This document shows, one piece after another, positions 17,396 to 26,150 of a stretch of DNA of 51,209 nt (position 1 is its first letter; the number at the start of each line of letters is the position of its first letter). The DNA is taken from the NCBI GenBank assembly GCA_016841555.1, contig JAENYW010000002.1:1-51209 (forward strand), read 5' to 3'. The position numbers and the translations under genes were made by a program. The notes under the pieces were generated by a model. The model was not told where the DNA came from. It did no database searches and saw only the letters and a list, made by a program, of their open reading frames with translations. The stretch comes from Tepidibacillus decaturensis (GTDB taxonomy: Bacteria > Bacillota > Bacilli > Tepidibacillales > Tepidibacillaceae).

Positions 17396-18329
17396 GGAAG
17401 TCACCCATTTTATCTCCTTCATCTATATGGACACCCTGCATAAAGGATACAATGTCCATTTTTTTCTTACCTGCTGGCTGAACCTCTTGTAGCTCTATAG
17501 CCCCTTTTTTTGCTGCCACAATTAATTGTTCTTTACCCGCTTTGAGAATTGTTCCTGGCTCTACTTGGTGCTCATAAGCCATGGGTACTACTTGCCAAAT
17601 TTTAAAAATCTTATTTTGAAAAGTTGTAAAGGCAACCGGCCATGGATTCAAGCCTCTAATTTGATTATGGATTTCAGTAGCAGTTTTGTTCCAATCAATT
17701 AACTCATCTTTTCTTTTTAATGTAGGCGCAAAGGTTGCAAGCTTAACGTCCTGAGCAATAGGATTAATATCTCCTTTTATAATCCTTGCTATCGTCTCCA
17801 TTAAGAGCTTAGAACCCGCAATACTTAATTTATCGTGCAGACTACCAACAGTATCTCTATCATCAATGGTTACTTTCACTTGGGATAAAATATCCCCTGC
17901 ATCTAGTTCCTTGACCATATACATAATTGTAATTCCTGTTTCTTTTTCTCCTTGAATAATACTTTGATGAATAGGGGCTGCTCCACGATAAGCTGGTAAA
18001 AGAGAAGCGTGAACATTAATTGCCTTATAGGTAGGTGCCTCCAATATTTCATCAGGTATAATTTGACCATAGGCAGCAGTAACAATAATTTCTGGGCTCC
18101 AGCTTAATACTTTTTTAATTGCTTCTTTGTCTTTTATTTTTACCGGTTGAAACACTTCAATACCATATTTTTCTGCTAAATTTTTAATCGGAGATTTTGT
18201 CATAATCTGTTTTCTACCTTTAGGACGATCAGGCTGTGTAACAACCCCAACTATTTCATATCCCGCATCAATTAAATTTTGCAAAGAAGGCACCGCAAAA
18301 TCTGGGGTGCCCATAAAAACAACTCGCAT
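17373..18329 (-). CDS. fmt: methionyl-tRNA formyltransferase
   Basis: A 318-residue enzyme that formylates initiator Met-tRNA using 10-formyl-THF. The formyltransferase domain has the catalytic triad N105 and H107 (NVHASLLPAYRGAAPI) and D143 (ELDAGDIL). A C-terminal tRNA-binding domain follows, with LNPWPVAF in between. The ATG at 18329 follows GGAGTGG. The 3' end overlaps the start of rsmB, implying coupled translation. It is next to def, which removes the formyl group, the usual pairing. Confidence 0.97.
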   Translation of the reverse strand: MRVVFMGTPDFAVPSLQNLIDAGYEIVGVVTQPDRPKGRKQIMTKSPIKNLAEKYGIEVFQPVKIKDKEAIKKVLSWSPEIIVTAAYGQIIPDEILEAPTYKAINVHASLLPAYRGAAPIHQSIIQGEKETGITIMYMVKELDAGDILSQVKVTIDDRDTVGSLHDKLSIAGSKLLMETIARIIKGDINPIAQDVKLATFAPTLKRKDELIDWNKTATEIHNQIRGLNPWPVAFTTFQNKIFKIWQVVPMAYEHQVEPGTILKAGKEQLIVAAKKGAIELQEVQPAGKKKMDIVSFMQGVHIDEGDKMGDFHEENENS

Positions 18330-18366
18330 CTATTCCACTCCTTTTAGTTGGTACGATAAAGCATGT

Positions 18367-18846
18367 TCAATTCATCGTTTCAATATTAAGCTTCTCTTGT
18401 TGGTAAAACTCTTCCGTTAAATCTGTAAATAATACACCATTAAGATGATCTACCTCATGCTGAATAGCTCTTGCTAAAAAACCTGTAGCTTCCATCACGA
18501 TTTCTTTTCCATTACGATCTAGAAATCTAGCCTTTACATGTTCTGCACGTTTTACCTTTCCTAGAACGCCTGGAATGCTTAAGCAGCCCTCTGGACCTAC
18601 TTGTTCTCCATCCTTTTCCAAAATTTCAGGGTTAATCATTTCTAATAATCCTTCTCCAATATCGATGACAATTACTCTTTTTAATATCGCAATTTGCGGA
18701 GCAGCCAAGCCAACGCCCTCCGCATCATACATTGTTTCTGCCATATCGTCTAATATTTTATGAATTCTTGGCGTAATTTCAGGTACTGGTTTTGATATTT
18801 CTCTTAAAACTGGATCGCCGTCCTTAATAATGTATCGAATTGCCAT
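18367..18846 (-). CDS. def: peptide deformylase
   Basis: A 159-residue iron/zinc hydrolase removing the N-formyl group from nascent proteins. All three motifs are intact: EGVGLAAPQ (43-51), EGCLS with metal ligand C88, and QHEVDHLNG with H130, E131 and H134. The length and the short loop between motifs fit the compact type 1 (DefA) enzyme rather than the larger Gram-positive type 2 (DefB). It lies between priA (14 bp) and fmt (37 bp). Confidence 0.97.
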   Translation of the reverse strand: MAIRYIIKDGDPVLREISKPVPEITPRIHKILDDMAETMYDAEGVGLAAPQIAILKRVIVIDIGEGLLEMINPEILEKDGEQVGPEGCLSIPGVLGKVKRAEHVKARFLDRNGKEIVMEATGFLARAIQHEVDHLNGVLFTDLTEEFYQQEKLNIETMN

Positions 18847-18860
18847 TTATCATTCCTCCT

Positions 18861-21299
18861 CTACATTAAAACATATGGATCAACATCAACACTAATTTGT
18901 AGCTGACGGTCATTTAATTGAGAATTCACCCATGAAATCGTTTGGTGAATCTGAAGTAATATGTTTGTTTCATCATTATATTTTACCATGCATTGAAAAC
19001 GATATCTATCTTTTAAGCGTGAAATAGGGGAAACAACAGGACCTAATACCTCAGTGTCGGACGTAATAAGCTGTTTTAAGCTTCTAACAAACTGTTCACT
19101 GGCTTTCATTACCCCAGGTAAATGCTCATGGGTAAAATGAATAATGATTAATTTGCTCAACGGAGGATAATTCAGCATCCTCCTATTCTGTAATTCCTTA
19201 TAAAAAAAAGAATGATAATCATGTTCTTTTGTATATTCTATGCTGTAATGCTCTGGAGTGTATGTTTGAATCACAACATCTCCTAAAAGTTCATGTCTAC
19301 CAGCTCGTCCACTTACCTGAGTCAACAACTGAAAGGTTCGCTCAGCAGCTCTAAAATCCGGCAGCTTTAACAGCGTGTCTGCTGCAATAACGCCAACCAA
19401 TGTCACTTTAGGATAATCCAATCCCTTCGCTATCATCTGAGTACCTAATAAAATATCTGCTTCTTCTTTTCTAAAGGAATGTAGAAGCTTCTCGTGGGAG
19501 CCCTTTTTACTAGTGGTATCTACATCCATTCGTATTACTCTGACACCCGGAAATCTTTTGGCTAAATCCTCTTCTACTCGCTGTGTTCCCGTCCCAAAAT
19601 AACGAATATGCTCACTGCCACATTCAGGACATACATTTGGAACCTGCTCTTCATAACCACAGTAATGGCAACGTAATGTATTATTTGTATGATGATAGGT
19701 TAAAGAAATATCACAATGAGGACATTTCATCACATAACCACATGTACGACACATCACAAAGGTTGAAAATCCTCTTCGATTAAGCAATAGAACAATCTGC
19801 TCTTTTTTATTTAGTCTATCTTCAATCATTTGCTGAAGTGTTCTGCTGAACATGGAACGATTGCCTGCTCTTAGCTCGTCACGCATATCTGCTACATGGA
19901 TAGTTGGCATAGACCTACCATGAACACGATTCGGCAATTCTAATAACTGATACTCCTTCTTTTGCGCTAGATAATAGCTTTCCAAAGAAGGGGTAGCGCT
20001 ACCCAATACTACAATCGATTGATGATAAGCTGCTCGCCAAATAGCGATATCTCTTGTATGATATTTCGGATGCTCTTCCTGCTTATAGGAGCTTTCATGC
20101 TCTTCATCAATGATAATAAAAGAAATGTTTTTTAAAGGAGCAAAAATCGCTGATCTAGCACCTATGACAATTTTTGCTTTTCCACGTTGAATGCGTCTCC
20201 ATTCATCCAGCCTTTCTCCCTGAGATAAACGACTATGCAATACTGCTACCAGGGAACCAAATCTACCTTTAAAGCGTTCTACCATTTGTGGAGTTAATGA
20301 TATTTCTGGTACGAGAACAATGGAATCCTTGCCTTGATCCAAACCATATTGAATGGCCTGTAAATAGATTTCTGTTTTTCCGCTACCTGTAACACCATGT
20401 AATAAAAATGGCTTAGATGTAGTTGTATGATAAGCATCTACAATCTGCTCAAATACTTTTTCCTGTTCATTCGTAAGCATTACCTTTTTATCCTGAAAGA
20501 AACGATCTTGATAGGGATCGCGCAGCTGTTCCTTTTCTACTACTTCAATATACCCTTTTTTCACCAAGGCTTGTATTGATGAATGAGTGATATCTAAAGC
20601 AGTCATTAATTTGGGTATTTCTATTTCTTCTATTGCATTAAAAAGGATATATTCGATTATTAGTTTTTGCTTCTGCGCATTTTTCGGTAGCTTATCTAAT
20701 TCCATACTAAGTAGCTCATGAGCGAGCTTTTTCTTTAATACACTTATCTTTTTTTTGGTTCCTTTATCCTTAAAATCTTTTTTTAATTGCAGATGACCAT
20801 CCTCTACTAATCGTTGAATAAGCATATGTTCATTAGGAAATCTTTTTAATAAACTAGATTCTTGTACAGGTTGTTTATCTAGGACCCATGCTAGAATGTT
20901 TATTTCCTGCTGTGAAAGTTGAATAGACAGAACCGTAATATCTATATCATCTTCTACAATAAAAACCTGTTCTACTTTTGTTTTTAGAGCAGAAGGGATT
21001 AATATCTGTAACGTGCGAAAAAGATGTGTAGAATACCGATTACTCATCCAGATTGCTAATTGAATTAATTCCTCTGATAAGCTTGGAACAACGTCCAAAT
21101 TATCCTTTATCGCTTTAATTTTATTACTTATCTTCGTTTTATCATGAATAGCAATAACGAAGCCCTGTGTCGTCCTTGATCCCAATGGAACAATAACTCG
21201 TGACCCTTTCTTTACGGTAGAAAGTAAGGCTGCTGGAATACTATAATCAAATCCACTATGCGTTAAATCTGGTATATCGACTACCACTGTCGCATACAC
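18861..21299 (-). CDS. priA: primosomal replication restart helicase PriA
   Basis: An 812-residue DEAH-type 3'-5' helicase that reloads the replisome at stalled forks. Motif I GVTGSGKTE, the DEEHESSYKQ box and RAGR (GRAGRHELLG) are present. The zinc-binding Cys cluster has the pairs CRTC, CPHC, CHYC and CPEC. The start is GTG at 21299, immediately after the coaBC stop (no gap), with GGGAGG inside the coaBC end. An N-terminal DNA-binding domain (1-100) precedes a winged-helix region. Length and order match B. subtilis PriA. Confidence 0.97.
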   Translation of the reverse strand: MYATVVVDIPDLTHSGFDYSIPAALLSTVKKGSRVIVPLGSRTTQGFVIAIHDKTKISNKIKAIKDNLDVVPSLSEELIQLAIWMSNRYSTHLFRTLQILIPSALKTKVEQVFIVEDDIDITVLSIQLSQQEINILAWVLDKQPVQESSLLKRFPNEHMLIQRLVEDGHLQLKKDFKDKGTKKKISVLKKKLAHELLSMELDKLPKNAQKQKLIIEYILFNAIEEIEIPKLMTALDITHSSIQALVKKGYIEVVEKEQLRDPYQDRFFQDKKVMLTNEQEKVFEQIVDAYHTTTSKPFLLHGVTGSGKTEIYLQAIQYGLDQGKDSIVLVPEISLTPQMVERFKGRFGSLVAVLHSRLSQGERLDEWRRIQRGKAKIVIGARSAIFAPLKNISFIIIDEEHESSYKQEEHPKYHTRDIAIWRAAYHQSIVVLGSATPSLESYYLAQKKEYQLLELPNRVHGRSMPTIHVADMRDELRAGNRSMFSRTLQQMIEDRLNKKEQIVLLLNRRGFSTFVMCRTCGYVMKCPHCDISLTYHHTNNTLRCHYCGYEEQVPNVCPECGSEHIRYFGTGTQRVEEDLAKRFPGVRVIRMDVDTTSKKGSHEKLLHSFRKEEADILLGTQMIAKGLDYPKVTLVGVIAADTLLKLPDFRAAERTFQLLTQVSGRAGRHELLGDVVIQTYTPEHYSIEYTKEHDYHSFFYKELQNRRMLNYPPLSKLIIIHFTHEHLPGVMKASEQFVRSLKQLITSDTEVLGPVVSPISRLKDRYRFQCMVKYNDETNILLQIHQTISWVNSQLNDRQLQISVDVDPYVLM

Positions 21300-22502
21300 T
21301 TAGCTTTTTCCTCCCCATTTTGTGTTTACTTCAGATAAAATATGATGAGCCAATTCCTTTTTGCTCATTATTGGATAGCTGATTTCATCGCCATCCCTCG
21401 TCAAAATGGTCACGATATTCGTATCCTGCTCAAATCCAGCACCTTTTGTTAGGATATGATTTCCTATTATCATGTCCATATTTTTTCTTATAAGCTTGTC
21501 CTTTGCATTATCTACAAGCTGATCCGTTTCTGCGCTAAATCCAATTAAAAGCTGGTCATCTCTTTTTATTTTTCCAACCTCCATGGCAATATCCTTGGTC
21601 CTTTCCATTTCAATCATCCATGGTCCTGCTTGTTTCTTTACCTTTTGATCGTGTACTTCCTTAGGTCGATAATCTGCAACAGCAGCAGCTTTAATAATAA
21701 TATCTGCTTGATTCATATGCTCCATGACTGCCTGATACATTTCTTCCGCTGTTTCAACGGAAACGATAGTAACCCCTGAAGGGATAGATAACGCTGTTTT
21801 CCCAGAAATTAAAATAACATCTGCCCCTCGTTCCTTTGCTGCTTCCGCTAGCGCATATCCCATTTTTCCAGTTGATCGATTGGTAAAAAAGCGTACAGGG
21901 TCTATCGGTTCCCTCGTCGCTCCTGCTGTAATGAGAAGCTTCTTCCCAATAAAGTCCTGCTTTTGTTCAAAATAGGCTTGGACGATATCTACAATTGCCT
22001 CAGGATCAGGCAATCTTCCTTTGCCAGCATACCCTTCTGCTAGCATGCCCTCAGTTGGCTCGATAAAGTGAACGCCTCTTTCTTCTAGTTTTTTTATATT
22101 TTCCTGTACAGTAGCATGATAGTACATGTTCACATTCATTGCTGGTGCAATAAATATCGGACTCCTTACCGCCAAAAGAGTGGTTGTCAGCATATCATCC
22201 GCCAATCCATGAGCTAACTTAGCAATAACATTAGCTGTTGCAGGAGCCACTAAAACCAAATCTGTATGGTCAGCCGTATGAATATGGGCTACATTTTCCG
22301 GATTATTCTCATCAAATGTATCAATCATGACGTGATTTTTAGATAATATTTGCAAGGTTAATGGCGTAATAAATTTTGTTGCGGCTTCTGTCATGATAAC
22401 TTGAACGTTAGCTCCCTTCTTAGTTAGTTGACTTGCTATAGAAGCAGCTTTAAAAGCCGCTATTCCACCAGTTATTCCTAATAGAATATTCTTCCCCTTC
22501 AT
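21300..22502 (-). CDS. coaBC: bifunctional phosphopantothenoylcysteine decarboxylase/synthetase CoaBC
   Basis: A 400-residue flavoprotein catalysing two steps of coenzyme A synthesis. The N-terminal CoaC half has GGIAAFKAAS and the substrate-binding APAMNVNM segment. The C-terminal CoaB half starts near LLITAGATREPIDPVRF and contains NRSTGKMG and the KKQ/KRDDQLLIGFSAET strands. The ATG at 22502 follows AGGAGG. A terminator-like hairpin lies about 20 bp upstream, which is unusual for this essential gene (see 22522-22554). Confidence 0.97.
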   Translation of the reverse strand: MKGKNILLGITGGIAAFKAASIASQLTKKGANVQVIMTEAATKFITPLTLQILSKNHVMIDTFDENNPENVAHIHTADHTDLVLVAPATANVIAKLAHGLADDMLTTTLLAVRSPIFIAPAMNVNMYYHATVQENIKKLEERGVHFIEPTEGMLAEGYAGKGRLPDPEAIVDIVQAYFEQKQDFIGKKLLITAGATREPIDPVRFFTNRSTGKMGYALAEAAKERGADVILISGKTALSIPSGVTIVSVETAEEMYQAVMEHMNQADIIIKAAAVADYRPKEVHDQKVKKQAGPWMIEMERTKDIAMEVGKIKRDDQLLIGFSAETDQLVDNAKDKLIRKNMDMIIGNHILTKGAGFEQDTNIVTILTRDGDEISYPIMSKKELAHHILSEVNTKWGGKS

Positions 22503-22521
22503 CAGTTTACCTCCTAGTTAG

Positions 22522-22554
22522 AAAAAAATAACAACCACATAAGGTTGTTATTTT
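22522..22554 (-). terminator. terminator-like hairpin between rpoZ and coaBC
   Basis: On the minus strand, a stem of 10 perfect bp (22543-22552 with 22527-22536, core AATAACAACC) with a 6-nt loop is followed by a run of seven T (22528-22522). Additional A-T pairs can extend the stem. The T run ends 20 bp before the coaBC ATG and only 6 bp before its ribosome binding site. It may be partly leaky, or act as an attenuator in the rpoZ-coaBC transcript. Confidence 0.72.
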
Positions 22555-22556
22555 CT

Positions 22557-22678
22557 CTGCTTATAGATAAAGCCCAATCCCTGCGTTGATACTCCAGCTA
22601 AGACTCTTACGTATGTCTGCATACGCTGCGATCCCTAGCTATCGTCTCGCCTTGACCTTGGGCTTTCTTTGCAAGCTG
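22557..22678 (-). repeat. 122-bp dispersed inverted-repeat element, copy 1
   Basis: Read on the minus strand this 122-bp unit aligns without gaps to 45880-46001 on the plus strand (about 101 of 122 positions identical). It begins with CAGCTTGCAAAGAAAG and ends with CTTTATCTATAAGCAG, imperfect terminal inverted repeats. Internally AAAGCCCAA pairs with TTGGGCTTT, GCTAGG pairs with CTTAGC, and CGTATG with CATACG. It lies 3 bp after the rpoZ stop. There is no coding capacity, so it looks like a small non-autonomous repeat (MITE- or REP-like) or a structured RNA element. Confidence 0.8.
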
Positions 22679-22681
22679 TTT

Positions 22682-22876
22682 TTACCTTTTAACTACCAAT
22701 ATTTTCTCACTTGCAATCTCTTCAAGAGCAACCCCTACATATTTATTTGAAAATGGTTTTTCAATCAAGTAATGCTCTCCCTCTCTGAATGTTCGTGCTC
22801 TCTTTGCTGCAGCAACTGCCAATGAATATTTACTATCCACCTTCGTTAATAATTTATCAATAGATGGTAATATCAT
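22682..22876 (-). CDS. rpoZ: DNA-directed RNA polymerase omega subunit
   Basis: A 64-residue small subunit that stabilises beta-prime folding in RNA polymerase. The family pattern LLTKVDSKYSLAVAAAKRAR is clear. The frame opens at 22897, but the ATG at 22876 lies 7 nt after GGAGG and overlaps the gmk stop (TAATG), so this start is chosen. Gmk and RpoZ are coupled, as in B. subtilis, linking GMP/GTP supply with RNA polymerase. A 122-bp repeat element follows 3 bp after the stop. Confidence 0.94.
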   Translation of the reverse strand: MILPSIDKLLTKVDSKYSLAVAAAKRARTFREGEHYLIEKPFSNKYVGVALEEIASEKILVVKR

Positions 22877-23493
22877 TATAATTCCTCCTTTAGCCATTGT
22901 TCATAGTAAGGTAATATTCGTTCTTTTCTTAATCTTTCTGCCTCGATAATCGATTGAATTCTTTCTACAGCCTTGGAAACTTCATCATTCATCACTAAAT
23001 AATCATAATGCTTCATCATCTGCAATTCATTTTTTGCTACATTCATCCGTTTTAGTATGCTTTCTGCTGTTTCTGTTCCTCTATTAATAATCCTATTTTT
23101 CAGCTCTGCCAATGTTGGTGGCATTAAAAAGATAAATATTCCTTCACCATACTTCTCTTTGACCTGTAACGCACCGTTTATCTCTATTTCTAAAATGACA
23201 TCTTTTCCTTGCTGCAATGTTTCTTCTACAAAAGCTCTTGGTGTACCATAATAATTGCCTACATACTCAGCCCATTCAAGTAATTGATCTTCTTTTATCA
23301 TCTGTTCAAATTCTTGGCGGGTTTTAAAGAAATAGTTTTCTGCATCTGTTTCACCACTACGAGGATTTCTTGTTGTTGCAGATACAGAATAGATTATATC
23401 ATCCTGCTTTTCTCGTAAATAGGAACACACTGTTCCCTTCCCAACACCAGATGGACCTGATAATACAATTAATAACCCCTTTTGCTTGACCAT
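22876..23493 (-). CDS. gmk: guanylate kinase
   Basis: About 205 residues. It phosphorylates GMP to GDP with ATP. The P-loop GPSGVGKGT lies near residue 13, and the GMP-binding region has SATTRNPRSGETD and YYGTPR. The LID region includes RIINRGTETAESILKR. The frame opens at GTG 23502; ATGs at 23496 and 23493 lie 5 and 8 nt after AGGAG, and the second is chosen. Located 17 bp after remA and overlapping rpoZ. Confidence 0.96.
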   Translation of the reverse strand: MVKQKGLLIVLSGPSGVGKGTVCSYLREKQDDIIYSVSATTRNPRSGETDAENYFFKTRQEFEQMIKEDQLLEWAEYVGNYYGTPRAFVEETLQQGKDVILEIEINGALQVKEKYGEGIFIFLMPPTLAELKNRIINRGTETAESILKRMNVAKNELQMMKHYDYLVMNDEVSKAVERIQSIIEAERLRKERILPYYEQWLKEEL

Positions 23494-23510
23494 CATATAC
23501 ACTCCTAGGT

Positions 23511-23771
23511 TTACTCATCCACACTTTCGTCTTTATTCACTAAACGATGTGCTACAGTTTCTGGTTGTACTGCAGATAATATCATATGATCACTGTCCAT
23601 GATAATTACCGCTCTTGTTCTTCTTCCATAGGTCGCATCAATCAGCATGCTCCTATCTCTTGCTTCTTGAATCATTCGTTTAATTGGCGCTGATTCTGGG
23701 CTTACAATAGATATAATTCGATTTGCTGAAACAATATTACCAAATCCAATATTAATTAGCTTAATTGACAT
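23511..23771 (-). CDS. remA: extracellular matrix regulator RemA (DUF370)
   Basis: An 86-residue DNA-binding protein. The B. subtilis homologue activates biofilm matrix operons and osmoprotection genes by oligomerising on DNA. Conserved segments are [28 protein letters not shown] split around residue 20 and [22 protein letters not shown]. Position between yicC and gmk matches B. subtilis. The few extra acidic residues at the C-terminus are variable in the family. Interesting neighbour for a genome with a Tad adhesion locus, although no direct link is visible. Confidence 0.95.
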   Translation of the reverse strand: MSIKLINIGFGNIVSANRIISIVSPESAPIKRMIQEARDRSMLIDATYGRRTRAVIIMDSDHMILSAVQPETVAHRLVNKDESVDE

Positions 23772-23801
23772 TTCTTTTACCCCCTGGTATATAACCCATT
23801 A

Positions 23802-24683
23802 TCATTCTACATTTTGTATCTGTTCTCTCATTTTCTCCAATTCACTTTTCATATCAACAACCAGCTGACTTAAGGTTATATCATTTGCTTTTGATCCTAC
23901 CGTATTAACCTCACGATTCATTTCTTGTATCAAAAAATCTAATTTTCTTCCGTCTGGATCCTCCATTTCAATAAAGCTTACAAATTGCTGAAAATGGCTC
24001 TGCAATCGAGTTAATTCTTCATCAATATTCACTTTATCTGAAAATAAAGCAACTTCATTTAACAAGCGACTTTCATCCACCTCTGTATGGCTATTTAGCC
24101 ACTCTGTAACCCTAGCTTTCAATTTTTCTCGATATTCATCAATGACGAACGGAGCCCTTTTTTTCATTTTTTGCTGTAGTTCTGTTAAAGTCTGAATTTT
24201 AGAAGATAGATCATGATACAAATGTTTCCCTTCATTCTTTCTCATATTCATTAGATTCTGACAAGCTTCCTCTATGGTGCTAAATAGGTTAGGAGCCAAT
24301 AACTCCACATCAGGTAACTCTTGCCCCACCTGTATGAGTTCAGGAACATGAATCAAATCCTTTATTTCAAGTTTACCCTCAACCTGTAATCTTTGCTTTA
24401 GTTCTTCAGAAGCTTGTATTAGCTGTTTCGCTAAATTCCAATCAACCTTGATTTCTTGAAAGGGATTTTCTTCGACATCAATGCTAACAAAAACATCTAC
24501 TCTTCCTCTTTTTATGTAATTCTGAACGATTTTTTTCATCTGATCTTCAATCATAAGTAGATCCTTTGGCATTTTAAACATAATATCATGATATTTATGA
24601 TTGACGGATCTTATTTCAATTGTCAATTTTATTCCCTCTACATTTGCTTCCGCTCTACCAAAGCCAGTCATACTCTTTATCAT
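23802..24683 (-). CDS. YicC/YloC family endoribonuclease
   Basis: A 293-residue protein. The N-terminal YicC domain has MIKSMTGFGRAE, IEIRSVNHKYHDI and MKKIV; the C-terminal DUF1732 domain has EVALFSDKVNIDEELTRLQSH and GRKLDFLIQEMNREVNTVGSKA. Family members are now regarded as endoribonucleases (YicC in E. coli). It is first in the yicC-remA-gmk-rpoZ group, following a structured intergenic segment (24751-24852) after dapL. Confidence 0.93.
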   Translation of the reverse strand: MIKSMTGFGRAEANVEGIKLTIEIRSVNHKYHDIMFKMPKDLLMIEDQMKKIVQNYIKRGRVDVFVSIDVEENPFQEIKVDWNLAKQLIQASEELKQRLQVEGKLEIKDLIHVPELIQVGQELPDVELLAPNLFSTIEEACQNLMNMRKNEGKHLYHDLSSKIQTLTELQQKMKKRAPFVIDEYREKLKARVTEWLNSHTEVDESRLLNEVALFSDKVNIDEELTRLQSHFQQFVSFIEMEDPDGRKLDFLIQEMNREVNTVGSKANDITLSQLVVDMKSELEKMREQIQNVE

Positions 24684-24750
24684 CTATTATCACATCCATG
24701 ACACTATTCTAATCAATTTTTCCCTCTGGTACAAGGTTTAAATAAGAAAA

Positions 24751-24852
24751 GTTTGTATATTCCATTCCTGCTCCGTCATCCATGCTTTTCTATCAAAAAG
24801 AATGGTGTGAGAAAGACACGTTAGTAGATCACTACTCATGGAATATACAAAC
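24751..24852. repeat. 102-bp structured inverted repeat between dapL and yicC
   Basis: Perfect 15-bp arms GTTTGTATATTCCAT (24751-24765) and its complement (24838-24852) enclose 72 bp. Read on the minus strand, the interior can form three small hairpins: AGTAG/CTACT, GTGT/ACAC and CTTTT/AAAAG, giving a cloverleaf-like fold. A short T-rich stretch follows (24750-24739). It could be the dapL terminator with a branched stem, a small RNA, or a MITE; no target-site duplication is evident. Confidence 0.55.
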
Positions 24853-24874
24853 CATAATAATTTTAAAGGTATGA

Positions 24875-26113
24875 TTAAAATTCAAACTCTACAGTAGATA
24901 AACGATTTTTAATTTCATTCATCACTCGAACTTCATCCTCTTCATCCTTTGCAACAAACGTAACAGAGAAGCGTACAAAGCGCCCAGCATCATCCCAAGG
25001 AACAGTAGAAATTAATTTTTCCTTGATTAAATATTGTGAAAAATCCTCACCTGTTTCAAAGGAAGGTCCATTTTTTATTCCCTTTGGTGCTTCAACATAC
25101 ATAAAGAAGGAGCCTTTAGGCTTTTTTGCGTTAAAGCCCATGCTATTTAATGTATCCATTAATAGATTGTGACGTCTAGAATACTTATCCGCTGTCTTTT
25201 CTGTAATCTCTGGATGCTCAAGTGAATAGACAGCTGCTTCTTGAATCGCTAAAAATTGTCCTGAATCATTGTTATCCTTTACATCAGCAAATGCCTTAAC
25301 AATTAATTCATTTCCTGTTACAAAGCCAATTCTCCAACCTGTCATATTGTAGGATTTAGATAAGGAATGAATCTCAATTCCTACCTCTTTTGCTCCAGGT
25401 ACAGATAGGAAGCTGAATGGTTTTACACCATCAAAGGTAAGTGCTGCATAGGCCGCGTCGTGAATAACAATGATATCATTATCCTTTGCAAACTCAACAA
25501 CCTTTTCAAAAAATTCCTTTGTTGCACTAGCACCAGTTGGATTGTTTGGATAGTTTAAATACAATAATTTCGTACGCTTCAATGTATCCTTATCTATTGC
25601 ATCAAGATCTGGTAAAAATTTATTTTCCTTCAATAGCGGAAGATTGACAACCTCTCCCCCTAGCCATTTCGTATGCGTGCCCAAAATAGGATAGCCTGGT
25701 ACTGTCATTAATACAACGTCACCTGGGTTAATAAAAGCACTTGGTAGCATCGATAATGCCGTTTTTGCCCCAATAACATGAACAACCTCTTTATCTGGAT
25801 CAATACCATCAACTGCAAATACATTTTTCATATATGCTGCTGCTGCAACCTTAAACTCTCTACCACCGTTATCTGCATACCCTCTATTTTCAGGCTTTTG
25901 AGCAGCTTGATATAAAGCCTCAATTACTCCAGCGTCAGCCATTTGGTCTGGTTCACCAACACCTAAGTCTAATAATTCTACATCAGGGTAATTTTTTTTC
26001 GCTTCTACTTTTGCACGTTTAATTTTTTCAAACTTATAGATTTCGTTGCTTTTCCCGTATTGACTCCCACCAATACGTTCTGCAAATAATTGTTGAATAT
26101 ATATTTCTCCCAT
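24875..26113 (-). CDS. dapL: LL-diaminopimelate aminotransferase (DapL-type, class I PLP enzyme)
   Basis: A 412-residue fold-type I aminotransferase. The PLP lysine is K253 in SLSKSYNMTGWRIGF, and NYPNNPTGA (187-195) and HDAAYA are the typical class I motifs. The long N-terminal arm (GGSQYGKSNEIYKFEKIKR) and ELLDLGVGEPDQ fit the DapL group, which converts tetrahydrodipicolinate directly to LL-diaminopimelate. The adjacent dapF, which epimerises that product, strongly supports this over other class I aminotransferases. The ATG follows GGAGG by 10 nt. It lies 37 bp after dapF in one transcript. Confidence 0.85.
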   Translation of the reverse strand: MGEIYIQQLFAERIGGSQYGKSNEIYKFEKIKRAKVEAKKNYPDVELLDLGVGEPDQMADAGVIEALYQAAQKPENRGYADNGGREFKVAAAAYMKNVFAVDGIDPDKEVVHVIGAKTALSMLPSAFINPGDVVLMTVPGYPILGTHTKWLGGEVVNLPLLKENKFLPDLDAIDKDTLKRTKLLYLNYPNNPTGASATKEFFEKVVEFAKDNDIIVIHDAAYAALTFDGVKPFSFLSVPGAKEVGIEIHSLSKSYNMTGWRIGFVTGNELIVKAFADVKDNNDSGQFLAIQEAAVYSLEHPEITEKTADKYSRRHNLLMDTLNSMGFNAKKPKGSFFMYVEAPKGIKNGPSFETGEDFSQYLIKEKLISTVPWDDAGRFVRFSVTFVAKDEEDEVRVMNEIKNRLSTVEFEF

Positions 26114-26150
26114 TTAAATATTTCCTCCTTTTGCACTGATATAAGCAATA

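Noticed and set aside
26114-26150. Riboswitch or T-box upstream of the dap genes
   Set aside because: The gaps before dapL (37 bp) and dapF are too short or lack a specifier stem and AGGGTGG-type T-box sequence; only a plain promoter is seen.
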